64,000 nucleotides of DNA from Setaria digitata (GCA_003640385.1 RCAB01000161.1:1-64000), one strand, 5' to 3'. Positions 38,099 through 51,037 are shown, numbered from the stretch's first letter. The notes: a model not told the origin generated them from the letters alone. Numbers and translations: made by a program.

Positions 38099-40371
38099 TT
38101 AATAATCATGTCGGTTCTTTCCTACAATAAGCAGATTTTCAGGAGAAACAATCCTTTTTACATATCTGTACAAGGTAACGTCATATCCTAACTTCTGAAG
38201 TTCTACAACTCGACCAAATTCCAAAACTGCTTTAGCCTTCTGCCCAAGAACTTCTTTTTCTGCTGAATTCAATAGGTGCGTTTCCTGTCGGTTTGAATTT
38301 TCTGCTTGTAGAGACTGAAAAGAAAAGAAGAGGCCATCATTATCGAAACATTTCTGAAAGCAATAAAAATTTTTGGTCGGTGATATTATGAATTTCTTAA
38401 TCATTTTCAAGTTTTTATAATTAACATAAAAAATTTTATAGTGTGTACTTGATTAGGGAAACCACAAACAGCCCAAGTTGACATGTGCCTTAAGGCTGCA
38501 AATTCACTAGAGCTACAAATACCATTAGTTTCCAAGAAAGCACGGCCAGAGTACTGAAAAACAGAAATATTTTATATGGCAATCAATGAGTTTAAATCAT
38601 ACCACCATTAAAATATTAAAAAATCAGTAATATTTAGAAAAATTAACTTTTAAAAGTTAAAAATTAACTACTAACCTCTTTGTACGTACTTCGGTGATGG
38701 CAGCATGGAGCTAAAACAAATCCACGTACATTCAAACCGCTTTTTATTCCATTTCTTAAGCATCGAATACCAAAATCTGTAGCAGCACCGCAAAAATGTT
38801 TGCATACTGCTGCTATATTATCCACATTCTATAAATTTCACGAGAAAAATTTGTATTTGCATATATCTTCCAGGGGATTAATAAATACGGCTGAAAATTC
38901 TAGTCTTAATAATGTAGCTTTCTTCTGCTGTCGATTGAATATCTTATTTCTCTTTCTCATTTTTCTTTTTCCTTTTTTTTTTCGCATCATTTTTAAGTAA
39001 CACACCTGCACCACTTCAGTCTTCGACAAATCCAGATGTTCCACGGAGCACCGCAGTCGCTTGAATAAAACTGAATCCATTTCCTTAATTTGAAATCAAT
39101 GATAATTTAAACTGAAATGTTATTTGGAATGCAGGATGCTGCAGAAATTCAATAAACAGAAAGAAATAAAATTATACAGTAATCCCAGTTAATAACTAGC
39201 AAGACATACGAATTATTTACGTTCGGAATTTTGTTATCGAATTTATTTCTTGAACCCATCTTTTCAATAAGGAGAAACTGACACTTCGGGACAATTTTGG
39301 CCATCCAATATGAAAGTTGCGCTTTGCCAGCTCCAAAATCTATCAAACACCAGCGCTCATCGTTATAGAGCAAATTATTTACTCTTAGATGTTCTGGAAA
39401 GAAATAGATATACTGATAACTATCAGTTAAAATTATGAATAAAAATGACCAATACAACTACAAAAACTAAGAGGGATGAAAGAACATCCTACAGTGTCCA
39501 AGAAAGTACATGTTGAGGATCTCGTGCGATTTCCTGAAACAAACTGTACCTATTATCGACGATATTTGCTGGACATGTTTTTTATTTAGTTTTGAAGAGA
39601 CCGCAAGGCAACTTTCAACATAATCATTCTTTAAAAATGAGTCTTGGATGTTATTAGATATCCGATCGAATATTCTTTCAACAATTCCTCGCATTCTCAA
39701 TAAGTCATCATTTGTGGGACGATGCCACGGTTCAATGTCGTTAGAAGACCCTTCAATGTCGTTAGAAGATTCCAATATATTTTTCAAAAAAACAATAGGA
39801 AGTAATCAAATACGTAAAGGAATAAAATAACATAATTTGCAATTCTAAAATTAACATCTTTTCTCAAAAAAAAAAAGTACAAATTACTGTAGGTAGATCT
39901 ATAGCTTATCGAAAACTAAGCAATTAAAGTGCAGGAAAAGATGTGAGGAATGAACCTGTTAAATTAAAATTTTTAACAATCCAGGGATCTTCAGGTAGAC
40001 GACTATTACAGCGTGATGACAAATGTTTCTTTAATTGTGATTTCCCCACTGTGTGTTTTGGATCGTTTGGACAAATGATACGTTCCTGAAAACTGCATCT
40101 GAAACACAAATTTAGATATGTATATTTCTTTCAAGTGCAATTCAATAAAATTAAAATCACTAAACTACAGAGAGATGAAAATAAAAGAGAAGTGAAATGC
40201 AATTCATTTCATTTCTATAGTTAAATTAATACTACAATTAAGCACAAAAGGAATAAAAACCTTATCTAGCTCATCGTAAATAGAATGTTCTCCACAATAT
40301 TTCTGGCCACTTTTCACCAACATTCGACATTTTCGATTTTTCTTTTTCAAGAAAAATGAACATCGTTCCAT
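38099..40371 (-). CDS. TRMT13: tRNA 2'-O-methyltransferase TRMT13 (Trm13)
   Basis: Exons 40371-40261, 40085-39956, 39750-39550, 39393-39221, 39083-39006, 38828-38676, 38553-38449 and 38314-38099 give 388 residues, near the usual size. The enzyme 2'-O-methylates position 4 of the acceptor stem of certain tRNAs. The N-terminal CCCH-type finger (ERCSFFLKKKNRKCRMLV, QKYCGEHS) is followed by a CHHC finger (IICPNDPKHTVGKSQLKKH). The SAM-binding motif is LIDFGAGKAQLSYW. Conserved downstream blocks are CKHFCGAATDFGIRCL, FVLAPCCHHRSTY and MSTWAVCGFPNQ. It has a good TTTACAG acceptor 22 bp before the ATG. It is the first gene of a same-strand trio (TRMT13, MED31, canopy). Confidence 0.95.
39731..39772. 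repeat. 21-bp direct duplication at a splice site
   Basis: Two nearly identical 21-bp units lie head to tail (39731-39751 and 39752-39772). The acceptor of TRMT13 exon 3 falls between them, so one unit is coding (SSNDIE) and the other is intronic. Length is a multiple of three. Confidence 0.8.
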
Positions 40372-41332
40372 AGTAGATAAAAGTGAACCAAGAGATCTGT
40401 AAATAAAAAATTCAACTAGAAACTTGTCATGAAACCAAATACATATAGTAGTAGTAGAAATACAAAAAAAAAAAAAAAAATGCCAATATCTTCTTTTTTT
40501 GTTGCGAAAGATTACACCCCTCACATAAAAAGTTTTGCCAAGAAAATCAATCGCCTTACAATGGTAGAAGCGTTAAACATTACCGAATAATACCTAAACA
40601 ATATTGTAATAAGCAGCCATCCAGCTATGCCCGCAATCTCATAACGGATGATATGCTAAGATCAGAAGTACTCCGCATCATTTTAGTGTAATAAAGTAAT
40701 GATACACATCTGTGACAACATATTGCAAAATTTTAATTGTGACCACAAGAGCAGGCATTTCTCCTTTCATTAGGTACTTTCCTCGTACAGTTGTGCACAG
40801 AGAGAAAAGGATGTGCTACATTTTTCAGATACGACAAAAGAAATCACTAATTCATTAAAAATCACACCACACCACGCAAACTAAGAGTAGAACTCCGACC
40901 AAGGACAAGCCGAATACAAACCCGGGAAATCCGGAACATTAACAAACTGGACGAACTTGATATAGCGGATAAAAAAAGAGGCCCAGTATGAAAACGTTAT
41001 AAATCAAACAAGCGAAGTGCAAATACTAGCCATAATTTTCAGTTGATTTACTAGTCGAATAAGGAAAGAATACAATCCAGTCATAACAGTTGTTTCATCA
41101 CAATAAAGTAAATTAATAATCCAGAGGTAACTATGCAAGTTACAAGTAAAATTTGAATATGCAAATTTGAGTGAAACTTGAATATGCAAATTTGAGCAGT
41201 GGAAAATTCTCAGCAGTGCTGCACAGTGCTTAGTTTTGTCACTAAAATGCTATTCATTAATTTGGAAGTTCCTAACCTTCTGTGATGACTTAATTCATAT
41301 ATAAAGTCCAATCTGTATTTCAGCATATCGAG
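40372..41332. other. Divergent promoter region
   Basis: Intergenic DNA between the starts of TRMT13 (leftward) and the orphan first exon (rightward). No supported gene. It contains a 19-bp direct repeat carrying two octamer motifs, listed separately. Confidence 0.55.
41159..41191. promoter_or_regulatory. Two ATGCAAAT octamers in a direct repeat
   Basis: TTGAATATGCAAATTTGAG occurs twice with a 6-bp gap. Each copy contains ATGCAAAT, the POU-factor octamer (41159-41166 and 41184-41191). The pair is about 140-170 bp before the orphan start codon at 41333. Confidence 0.4.
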
Positions 41333-41575
41333 ATGACAGAATTCGTTCCTTCGGATGAAAAGGATGGAATGTTTGAAGAGAAGGATGTTGGAAAAGGTGA
41401 ATTTAAAATGCTAGATCTTAGAACAGTCAACTTCCTTAGCCTCATTGGCAATATTGTCGGTAAAACTCATCTTCGAAAGGCACTTCATCAGTGGATTTCG
41501 GTTAGTACAATCACTCATTTCTTAACTGCAACCTCTCTTTTGTTTTCTTTGGTTGTGACTCCGTTGATCGAATGA
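41333..41575 (+). CDS. Orphan first exon or 80-residue small protein
   Basis: A TATTTCAG acceptor 9 bp before the ATG looks like a trans-splice site, so this is probably a real gene start. If GTTAGT at 41501 is a donor, the first exon encodes 56 residues ending LRKALHQWIS in phase 0. If unspliced, the frame ends at 41575, giving 80 residues with a hydrophobic C-terminal segment (FLTATSLLFSLVVTPLI). I recognise no family. No downstream partner exon was found, and the three assembly defects at 43.2-44.3 kb may hide some. It is polar and acidic at the N-terminus. Confidence 0.4.
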   Translation: MTEFVPSDEKDGMFEEKDVGKGEFKMLDLRTVNFLSLIGNIVGKTHLRKALHQWISVSTITHFLTATSLLFSLVVTPLIE

Positions 41576-43187
41576 AAAATGCTTAAAATTCTAAAAAAAT
41601 TCAGTTTCTTTCAAGAAGACATTGTATAATTTATTCTTGTAGCCTTTTCGTATCCTTTCCATTTAAATGATTCAAACCCACTTATTATTGTGAACACTTC
41701 TGACTAGCTCCTTTTATTTTCATAAAATTCATAGATTGGTTAGAATTTTGCTTATTCTAGGTTCTTTTTTTTTATTTTGGCAAAAAGTTGAAGGTTACAA
41801 TTGATTTTTTCCCTCTATCTATTCAAAAAGTTCGCCATGCATATCAAATAACAGTGTGATAATGTTAGAATTAACAATGTTGGATTATGAGATTTTCAAT
41901 TTAGAAGTTTCAATCAAGTAAAATGATAATTTTCTTCGTATTAACCAACCGATTAGGACTGAATTTCAAAGTATCGGATTAACTAATCAGGAAAATTGTT
42001 GAGGAATTGCTGCCAGATTGTTATTAACTTTTGTCTTCAAACGTCGAATGGTGCTAGCAGTGTTGACAGATTCTGTTTTTGAAATGAATGACTTCAATGT
42101 AATGTCAGATTATCTCCAACTTTATTATTATTTCCACTTTCACTCCTTTTCATTTCTTTTTGATTTTTCAATTTTCTTGTTATGAAAGTTTAAAACAAGC
42201 AGATAAAGTACTAGTGATGATGAGCGGATTCAGAATAAATGAATGTTCGACTACTACAAAAATAGATTATATTAGCTAAATTGCAGCTCAACAGTAATAA
42301 GAAGATAATTTAACTTTCAACTGATGGACGAACTTCAATTTTCCATCGTGATGATTTTCTTTTTGAAAAGATTTTTGATTTTGTTGTTCAATCTTCCTCA
42401 TTTATTTCTCTAGCATTTCGAGAGCAAATTGAATTCTAATTTCGAAATTGAATTCGAAATGTAATTTGAATTGCATGAAACTGCATTCTCTAATTTTGCT
42501 TTGAGGTGTAATTGTTTAAGGAAATATATCTATGCCATTCATTTTATTAAAAAAGAAAAAATTAAAAAAAAAAAGAAATTACAAAAATTAATTAAAAAAG
42601 AAAATTAAAAAAAAATTGAAATAAATTAAAATTTTTTTTTAATTAAAAAAGGAAATATCAATTTTAATTTATTCCCATTTTGAATTCAGGTAGTCTTATT
42701 ACAACAATGCTAAATACGATTTACTGACTTGTTTGTCCTATAATTATGAGTGCAGTTATTATTATAGCTTATGTTAATTATAATTATGGGAGATGCGATA
42801 CAAATGAATTTATGATTGATTTCCATTTCTGTTAAATTGAATGAATTCTTTCTTGAATTGCGCGTCAAAAAACAAGTGACTGTGACATAAAGATGGAGAA
42901 GTTTGACAAATTACAGTGTAAAAATAAAAAAAAAAAATTGATTCTTTATACACTGAAGAGGAAGGACGTACGGCGAGACAAATTAACTTCCTGCCAGTCG
43001 TCGGGATCCTTTTGAATAATGATTTATTGCTCTGTTGCTCTGAGCATTTCATCGAAAGGTCCAAAGGTATGAATTTCTTTTTTTGTTTTTACTGCTACTA
43101 AATCAGTTCGGAAACTTTTCAATTCAAAAACAAATCTTTTTTTCACTTATATTTTCAATGAAGATTTGGATTATTTGGTGATGATTA
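41576..43187. other. AT-rich gap without supported exon
   Basis: AT-rich, with a strongly A-rich block at 42545-42640. I see no exon here that can be tied to the orphan first exon or to the glypican. Confidence 0.5.
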
Positions 43188-43511
43188 AGCGTGGATTTGT
43201 GCTATTTAATAAATTCTAATTTGTGGTACAATCGAAATCTTTTAGGTGAGGCAAAGAAGGTCATCAAGGACTGTGAATTCAAATCAATAGATTTAATATT
43301 TAGCATAAATCCTCGCTAATAAGCCCCATTTTTTTATCAGCTTTTTGANGAGCGTGGATTTGTGCTATTTAATAAATTCTAATTTGTGGTACAATTGAAA
43401 TCTTTTAGGTGAGGCAAAGAAGGTCATCAAGGACTGTGAATTCAAATCAATAGATTTAATATTTAGCATAAATCCTCGCTAATAAGCCCCATTTTTTTAT
43501 CAGCTTTTTGA
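43188..43511. repeat. False tandem duplication at a contig join (first)
   Basis: 161 bp at 43188-43348 repeat at 43351-43511 with one mismatch. A single N at 43349 separates them. This looks like two contig ends that overlap but were not merged. Confidence 0.9.
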
Positions 43512-43986
43512 CTAAGAAGGGAAAAAACGATTTTATCAAATTCTGAAATTAGTTCCTAGTAATTTATTGCAGTTCTGTCAGAGGGAACCGTAAATAATTG
43601 TTTTTAATCAACATATTTTAATTAATCGTAAATGTTTTAATTATTTCGAATTTTCTAGAATGAATAATATTTAAGGGAATATTATATAAAATTTGAATAT
43701 TACCACTAATGCTCCCTGCGATCTGTTATACACACACATAGCTCGANCTAAGAAGGGAAAAAAATAACGATTTTATCAAATTCTGAAATTAGTTCCTAGT
43801 AATTTATTGCAGTTCTGTCAGAGGGAACCGTAAATAATTGTTTTTAATCAACATATTTTAATTAATCGTAAATGTTTTAATTATTTCGAATTTTCTAGAA
43901 TGAATAATATTTAAGGGAATATTATATAAAATTTGAATATTACCACTAATGCTCCCTGCGATCTGTTATACACACACATAGCTCGA
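43512..43986. repeat. False tandem duplication at a contig join (second)
   Basis: 43512-43746 repeats at 43748-43986, with a 4-bp insertion in an A-run as the main difference. A single N at 43747 separates the copies. Confidence 0.9.
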
Positions 43987-44274
43987 TAAAGTTTTCGTTT
44001 TTCTATCGAAGCTCTAATTAATTATTGAAATATGCAATGTTTGTAATAATAGCTGCACTATTCTACGACAACTATTAATAATGATTATTAATATGCCGAT
44101 ATTTGAGTATGAAGCANTTCCCTGCGATCTGTTATACACACACATAGCTCTTTCGTTTTTCTATCGAAGCTCTAATTAATTATTGAAATATGCAATGTTT
44201 GTATTAATAGCTGCACTATTCTACGACAACTATTAATAATGATTATTAATATGCCGATATTTGAGTATGAAGCA
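43953..44274. repeat. False tandem duplication at a contig join (third)
   Basis: 43953-44116 repeats at 44119-44274, with a short deletion after AGCTC and one substitution. A single N at 44117 separates them. It starts inside the previous duplication. Confidence 0.88.
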
Positions 44275-45110
44275 GAACAATAATATGACAATGATTATAA
44301 TAGTGTTTATCATACTGACAACAGCAATAATGATAGTGACAGCAGTTAATGAAAATAATTTTCTTTACAAATTTCTCTGATGAAACAATTATAACTTGCT
44401 TTTTAAAGGATTGAATGGAAATCTTTAATTAACGGAAAAGTCAAAAACTTTTTTTCCATAAACAGTACTGTATCTCAGACAAGGAGAGGTCAGAAGTTGT
44501 CTATAAATATTTCGAAATTGTATAAAGAAGCGTTGTGTTTATCAGAGGTATTTAGTGAATTCTTTACTCAAATATTCTGGTATTCTCATGCAACATGGGT
44601 AAGTCTGGGCAAGTTACGGACCCGGCGGGCAAGGAATGAACACAACTGGGCGTGGTTCATGTTTTTACGACAAACACATTACATTTCTTAATAAATCGTT
44701 TTGAAATGTTTCGTTCCCTGAATGGCCCAATAGCATCCAAATTCATTCTAAAGCTTCAGGCTGCTTCTGAAGAGTTTGTAAGTGTCCAGTCATCTGAAAA
44801 TTTCTTTTGCAGCATCTCAAAGGTGCCATTTTGTGTTACTTCTTTCTTTGCAAAAAAATATTCAACTTTTCTTGCTAACTTCGAATATCAGTCAAGTTTC
44901 GTGGCAATGCTTTGCCACAAACAGTCCAATGGGCCAACCTATCAATTATTCGTTCCTTCCTCAGGCACCTCGTAAAAGCTATTTGATTTTCTTTTCCCAC
45001 ATTGGAATTCCCTTTTCCCTCGTAGTGCTACTGTTGCAACTACAACTACTTCTAACAGTATCGTTGGCCATCTGATCTGATGATAACAATAATCAACTGT
45101 GTTCAGGAGA
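44275..45110. other. Upstream region of the glypican gene
   Basis: Low-complexity ATG/ATAAT-rich sequence at 44277-44350, then ordinary sequence. A perfect donor (ATGG|GTAAGTC) at 44597 has no clear partner exon. The open frames here show no recognisable similarity. Confidence 0.45.
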
Positions 45111-48100
45111 ATGAACTGGCCTCTAGTGATCGCATTAATTTTAAGTCCGTTTTCGTATCCTTTGTGTAGCCATCTCCGACGAACGCCTTTCATTCTGTAT
45201 CACACAACTATTCCAGACAAACCACTTTTCGGTAAGATTTTACACTAATTTAATTATTATTTGAATTTGAAATTCAAACAATGTATACAGAATCTGCGCT
45301 ATTCTTTTAAACCATTTCATCAAATCGAATCAAATTAATTGGAACAATTTTGACACTCTTATCAATTTTGACTTGTCTAACTCTCGATAAATTCCACATT
45401 TCTTCATAGTGTTCCCATAATATACTTACCTTTATTTCATACAGCTCTACCGAAGTTTATTTTTCTCATTCTGAACATCCATTTTTTTTTCCCCCTTTTT
45501 TTATGTCTCAGATTAGTAGTAACATCTACTGAAACGATATCGCTGTCAGCGGCAAAATAAGCACAAAATAGCTAAGACAATAAATCAGATGATTTTACAA
45601 CTCCTTGAAGAAGTGAGTTGATCTAAAGAGAAATAAATTTAACGAAGTGGAATGATTAAAGGTTGAAAATGAAATTCGTTCATTTCAAAAACGGCTTCAT
45701 TAGTGGAAATGAAATTTGGAATTTTGCATCGTATACTTTCATCATCTGAGGAAAATTTCATTTTCTAAGAAGAAAAATGCTGAACTTTTACATGAAATAC
45801 GTGAAAAAGAAAAGAAATCTGTAAAAAAGTATATAGATCTGAATGCGAATCTATCAGTGTGTACGACAGAATTATCATCCAGCAACGGAAGCTGTTGCAC
45901 GAAAGAACTCGAAACACTTTTCCTAAATACGATGAGACAAGAATTGGTGACAGTTTATCACGACAGAATCATCGCATTGAAACAATCTCTCACTTATCAC
46001 TATCAACTTTTTGATAGTATGCTTTCTTTAATTTTAATTTTTTTAATTCCAGAAATTTCTTTCCTATTAACGTTCTCCAATCCAACTATATTTTTATTCA
46101 TTTATTTCAGATCTTCTGTTTCCTCTTTTAAGTGCCAACGAATATTATTTTTGCTTTTTAAACTTTCTTGATAAGTTATTTGCGTTTGCAAACGATTTTA
46201 CTTGCTGAATCAAGTACTTCTGATTCTCTTTAATTATACTAATTATAGATCTGTGCATCGAAATCATTTGTAGCCTTTCAAAACGAATTCATTCATCAAT
46301 ACACTTTAATTATTTACTATTTTGAAAATTTGCACTGAATCCTTAACACAAAAGTTTCAAGTATAGAATTCAATTTATTTTTTCCGCATTAAAAAATATT
46401 AAAGAAAGCAGACGAGGAAGCGTGTTTTGTCCATGTCCATTCATTCATTCTCGACCACTCTCGAAAACTGTCAAGTATCTTTCTAATAGTAATCATTTCC
46501 TTGACGAATTTTACTACTGTAACTGAATTATCTGTTACTGAAAAAACACTATGAAAGTTTTCAAGAAGTTTGAAAATCAAAAATTACGGAACTTTTAAAA
46601 ATGATTAATTTACAAGCAACATCGTCTATATCTGTCTCGCGATTAGCACAATCGTGTAATATTTCTTTGATGACTGACAATTATAAAATTTTAAACCAAA
46701 AATAATTTTTTTTCATCTTTTTAAGAACAATATAAGGAAACAATTAATATATCAAGCAGACAACTACATGCAATGTTTACACGAACTTATGGAGCACTTT
46801 ATCAATCACATACACAGGTGTTAATTAAATTCAGATAATTTGAAGAAGGCCTGAAATTTTATTTTTAAATTTTCATTTTTTTTAGAACAATGAGTCTGCT
46901 GCAGCACTTGAAATTTTCTGTTACTTTTCCAGTTAAGCTTATTCTTTTTCAATTTCGCCCGTTTTTTGATAATACAGCCGGTATAGCTCTTTAAAAAAAA
47001 ACTCTTTGATAGACTTTCACACAAAAAAAATAAGATCGCAATATTTCAGATTTTAGATCTTTGTCAAACTTTTCGACGAATTGCAAGAATTCTATTCAGA
47101 ATCAAAGTATACCCCTCTGAAGCCTATCTTAGATCGATTTTTCTTCGATCTCTTTCGAACTTTGTTGCACATTTTAAATCCAACGGTTAATGTTTCTTTT
47201 TGATTGAAATAAGAAAACTTAAATTTCAAAGATATGGAAACATATATCTTACTTCTAGGAATACTATTAGATTTCTAGCAATTTCAAAAATTAAAAGCTT
47301 CCTCTTAGATTATAGACTCACTTCAACTTTCACATCACCCAGTTATTTTTCGAACTTTAAAACTATCTAAATGCTTATCACTGGAGAAATTGGTAAGTTT
47401 TTGTAGGATGAAATTAGAGAGGACAAGTCCGACTGCTTAAAAAATTCTCTTGCACTGGAAGCCTTTGGTGATATACCACTGAAAATGGCTCGACAAGTTG
47501 AACGAAGTTTAGGAGCTGCGAAATGTTTAGTCCATGCCTTGAAATCATCATCTGACATTCTTCAGGATGTACTTCAGGTAAAACGCTCACAGCAACAAAA
47601 TGTTTTCTTTTAGAAGTAATTGCCAAATTCAAGACTTGATTTTACTATAAACTTCTTCGGTGTACTAATTGAATTTGGTTGTAATTTCGAAATAAATTTG
47701 TACCTAAAGGGAATATTGAAGATGCTTAAATCACAATTTTATTTCTAATCAAATTAGAATTTCAGAAAGAACTTCCAACCAATTGTCACGTCACAGCAAC
47801 CAAAATGAAATACTGCGCCCAGTGTCTTCCGAATCCTGGTAGCTCCACTATCGGAAAAACCCTAAAACCATGTCAAATGTACTGCTTCAACACAATTAAC
47901 GAATGCTTTGCTGATTACATCGTTATCGAGAACACCTGGCAGCAATTCATTGGTATACCTTAGTTTTTCTTTTTTATATCAGCAAGGTGAAAGGTCATTC
48001 ATTTCGAATTCCAAAGTATTTTCATTGGTTCATGTTAAGTTTCATTCTGTCTTTCTCTCTCTCCTAATAACTTATTTTTGTTAATTAAATTTGCTTCCAT

Positions 48101-51037
48101 TTCATCCGGAAATTTTATATTAAACATCCCTTAAATAATAAGCTTTATTAGACTAATAATATAGTTGTAACTATTAGCCTTGCTGTTAACTTTGGCGATG
48201 GAGTTTTTGAGACCTCTTTTTTTTTTTTTTTTTAGATTTCAAATATTTAAATTATAATACTCAAATAATTTTGCTCAAGTTTGCACGAGATAAGCAAAGT
48301 ATATGGTTTGAATAATATTACTATGAGAAGAATTCTTGAGGACAGACCGACTCTTGAAGAGACAGAAATAGTATAGCCTTTAGACCGTGCTAAAATTAGA
48401 TCAGAATTTCATTTGAATTTGAATTCTTAAGCTGCAAATTCTCCTGGTCACAATAGTTGCATCAGCAAACTTAGTCTCAAATGATATCTTTCTACTTTGC
48501 CATGAGAAGCTATCTTTTACTACGGAAATTTTTGGCCATAAAATGATATATGTCCCTCACCATTCGCTATTTGACTTCTTAAAAGTCAAAATTTATCAAA
48601 GAATTTTTGATCTTTTAAAAATTTCTAGCCTAGATTGATTCTAATAAGACTGACATTATTCTACATTTTAATGATGTTATACGAGTAAATATATGCATTG
48701 TCCGATTTAGGACAATGTATACTAAGAGATTGAATAAGAGATGTAAGCATTGAATAAAGTAATTGTCCCATATATCAGAATGTTTAGTCTTTGTTTAATT
48801 TATCAACATGCAAACTAATCTGATATGGCTGTATAAATAAACTGATAAAAGAATATTGCCTTCCATCTGAAATTTTAAGAACAATAATACAATAACGCTG
48901 TTTGATTTTGTTGTGTTTCTTAAAAAGAGCAATTGAATTTTTATTTTGAAAAGAAAAAAATATAAAACAGAGTTTAAAATATAAATAAAGAAAAATATTC
49001 ATCAACAGGCTGATGATTATTATAACTGAAAGTAACAGATACAGCTCCATGACCCTACTTGTCATTTTTTAATACTGATATTAAGTTGAAGCTTACTTTA
49101 ATATGAGCTTACTGAAGCGAAATAGGTTGTGGCTTTTATGAAATACTCTTTGAGCAGTTATTATATATACTAAATCATTCATGTTAATCGGTCTTAATTA
49201 TTATGAGGGCATTTTTATCATCTCAATCATCATAAAAATAACTTCAGAGAATTTCAAGTTGTTTTATCAGTTTGAAGAAGCGGTAATAACACTTAATCTA
49301 CCATAATTAGAAATTCAGACAAAAAAAATTTTTCTTAAATCTTTCTGAAACATTCTTAAACTGAAAATTTCACGCTTGAAGTAGTGTTAGTAGAAACATT
49401 CACTCTGTAGAGAATATATTAATTGCATTAATTATGATTGTTTGTTTCAATCATCTATTACAGAAGCCTTGACAAAATTGGCTGCACGTTTGCGTGGACC
49501 ATACAATGTTATGGCTGTTCTAATTCCATTGGCGGTTCAAATTTCTGAAAGTATTATGGTATTTCAGGAAAAAGCACCGGCAATATCAGCAAGGGTTATC
49601 AAATTTTTATCACTTAATCATTCTTTTATGATCGTCATTCTTATATCATTTTGATCATTTATATCCGCAGCAGTAGATGATTATGTGACCTATTTCATCA
49701 GAATATGTCATTAAAAATTACTCAAATTTCTTTTACATTTACTTTTTTTTTTTTTTTTTTTTTAAATGATCTGACTTAACAGATAAGCTGATCTACGATA
49801 GGAAATGTAATCCAATTGTTTGTTTGCCTTTGATACTTGATACTTTTTAGCTAATCATTTTAATTTATGCTTTCGTATGAGAAAAAAAAAGTAAAAAAAT
49901 GTCATAATTTGGTGTTTAAATTGTAAAATTTCACCTACAGTTCTATGCAAAAGAATTAGACCAAAAATATGAGCCGAATTATAATAGTCAGCAAGTAAGC
50001 AAAAATTAATTTCAGATTGCGCGTAAATGTTTACGGAAAGATAATGGACAGTCATTGAAACGTGAAACTATTCCTTTCAAAACATCGTCAGAATCGCTGC
50101 CTGATTTTTCGTCAGCCTTATCAGATGCTCAATCGGAACTACTTAGTTCGTTTGTTGAAAAGGTAGATTACAATTGTAACCTGAACTTTTTTTAATTTCT
50201 TTTTTTTTGCTTACACATTTAATATTTATTTATTTGGTTTTATTTTATATTCCTTTTCCCAGGTGAGAGGAACGAGTGGATTTTGGAAAGTTGGTCCAAG
50301 ACTAGCCTGTATCAACTTAACTTGGATAGCTACAACTAGTGATGACCTTTGCTGGGATGGAACAAAAATTGTGGATAACTTAAAAGTTACAGATGAGGTG
50401 TCCGACAATGGTATTGGATCAAATTTTACAACAAGTAAATAGAAATTGATTTCAGAGTGGATCTTCGATTAGGTTATGTCTCATTTCACTCATTATATGG
50501 TGAATCTTAATTAGGAATTTCAGGTGTGTTTTTAATGGAAAGATTGAAATTGTTGATGCTCTCGAATCAATTGCTAGAAAGTTACGAAGGAAGAGCTTAC
50601 AACGATAGCATTGACGTTGACGTTGAATCGAGCGGTAACGGTGATTCGTATGCATCTGTTGATGATGAAGATGGGGTTGGTTTTCATGAAGATTGCAAAT
50701 AATTATCATTTGGCATATGAGAATTTATGATATTACGAAGATCTCTGAAGGCTGCTAACTTGGAAAAATGTGACACCTCAATTTTCAGGATGAATTTCGA
50801 GATGAGGGAAGCGGCTTTGATGAGAATCAAGGAGCAATAGTAGTGGATGTGGCTGGTTCTCATCGGGATATCACGGAACTAGCTACCGAAGAATCTGACA
50901 TACGAAACCGTAGCACAATTGCACCTGAACCAAGTGTCACACTGCCAATGCCACACCTCGAGATTGCAAAAATTTCCGCTGCTCAAAAGTCTTTTTACTA
51001 CACACTTTTTTTAATGACCATTTTTTATATCTTGTAG
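45111..51037 (+). CDS. Glypican (GPI-anchored heparan sulfate proteoglycan)
   Basis: Exons 45111-45231, about 45837-46016, 46726-46817, 47057-47185, 47407-47577, 47766-47952, 49464-49594, 50016-50162, 50263-50434, 50524-50675 and 50789-51037 give 576 residues, typical for glypicans. Glypicans are cell-surface co-receptors that tune Wnt, BMP, FGF and Hedgehog signals. A signal peptide (MNWPLVIALILSPFSYPLC) follows a TTCAG acceptor 4 bp before the ATG. Landmarks: GSCCTKELE, FTRTYGALYQSH, LEAFGDIPLKMARQVERSL, MKYCAQCL, PCQMYCFNTINECFADY, LRGPYNVM, DDLCWDGTK. Near the C-terminus, DEGSGFDE is a strong heparan-sulfate attachment site and ESSGNGD a possible second one. The tail FYYTLFLMTIFYIL is a GPI-anchor signal. 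Nematodes have two glypicans (GPN-1 and LON-2); I cannot say which this is. The start of exon 2 is chosen by phase and is the least sure part. Confidence 0.9.

Noticed and set aside
42545..42640. A-rich block as a possible retroposon tail
   Set aside because: No element, target-site duplication or coding remnant next to it; simple low complexity.
43188..44274. Tandem repeat family or mobile element
   Set aside because: Copies sit exactly on either side of single Ns, so they are unmerged contig ends.
49941..49994. Extra in-frame glypican exon of 18 codons with good splice sites
   Set aside because: It would leave a 21-bp intron before the next exon, too short to splice. The family alignment joins SAR directly to IARKC without it.
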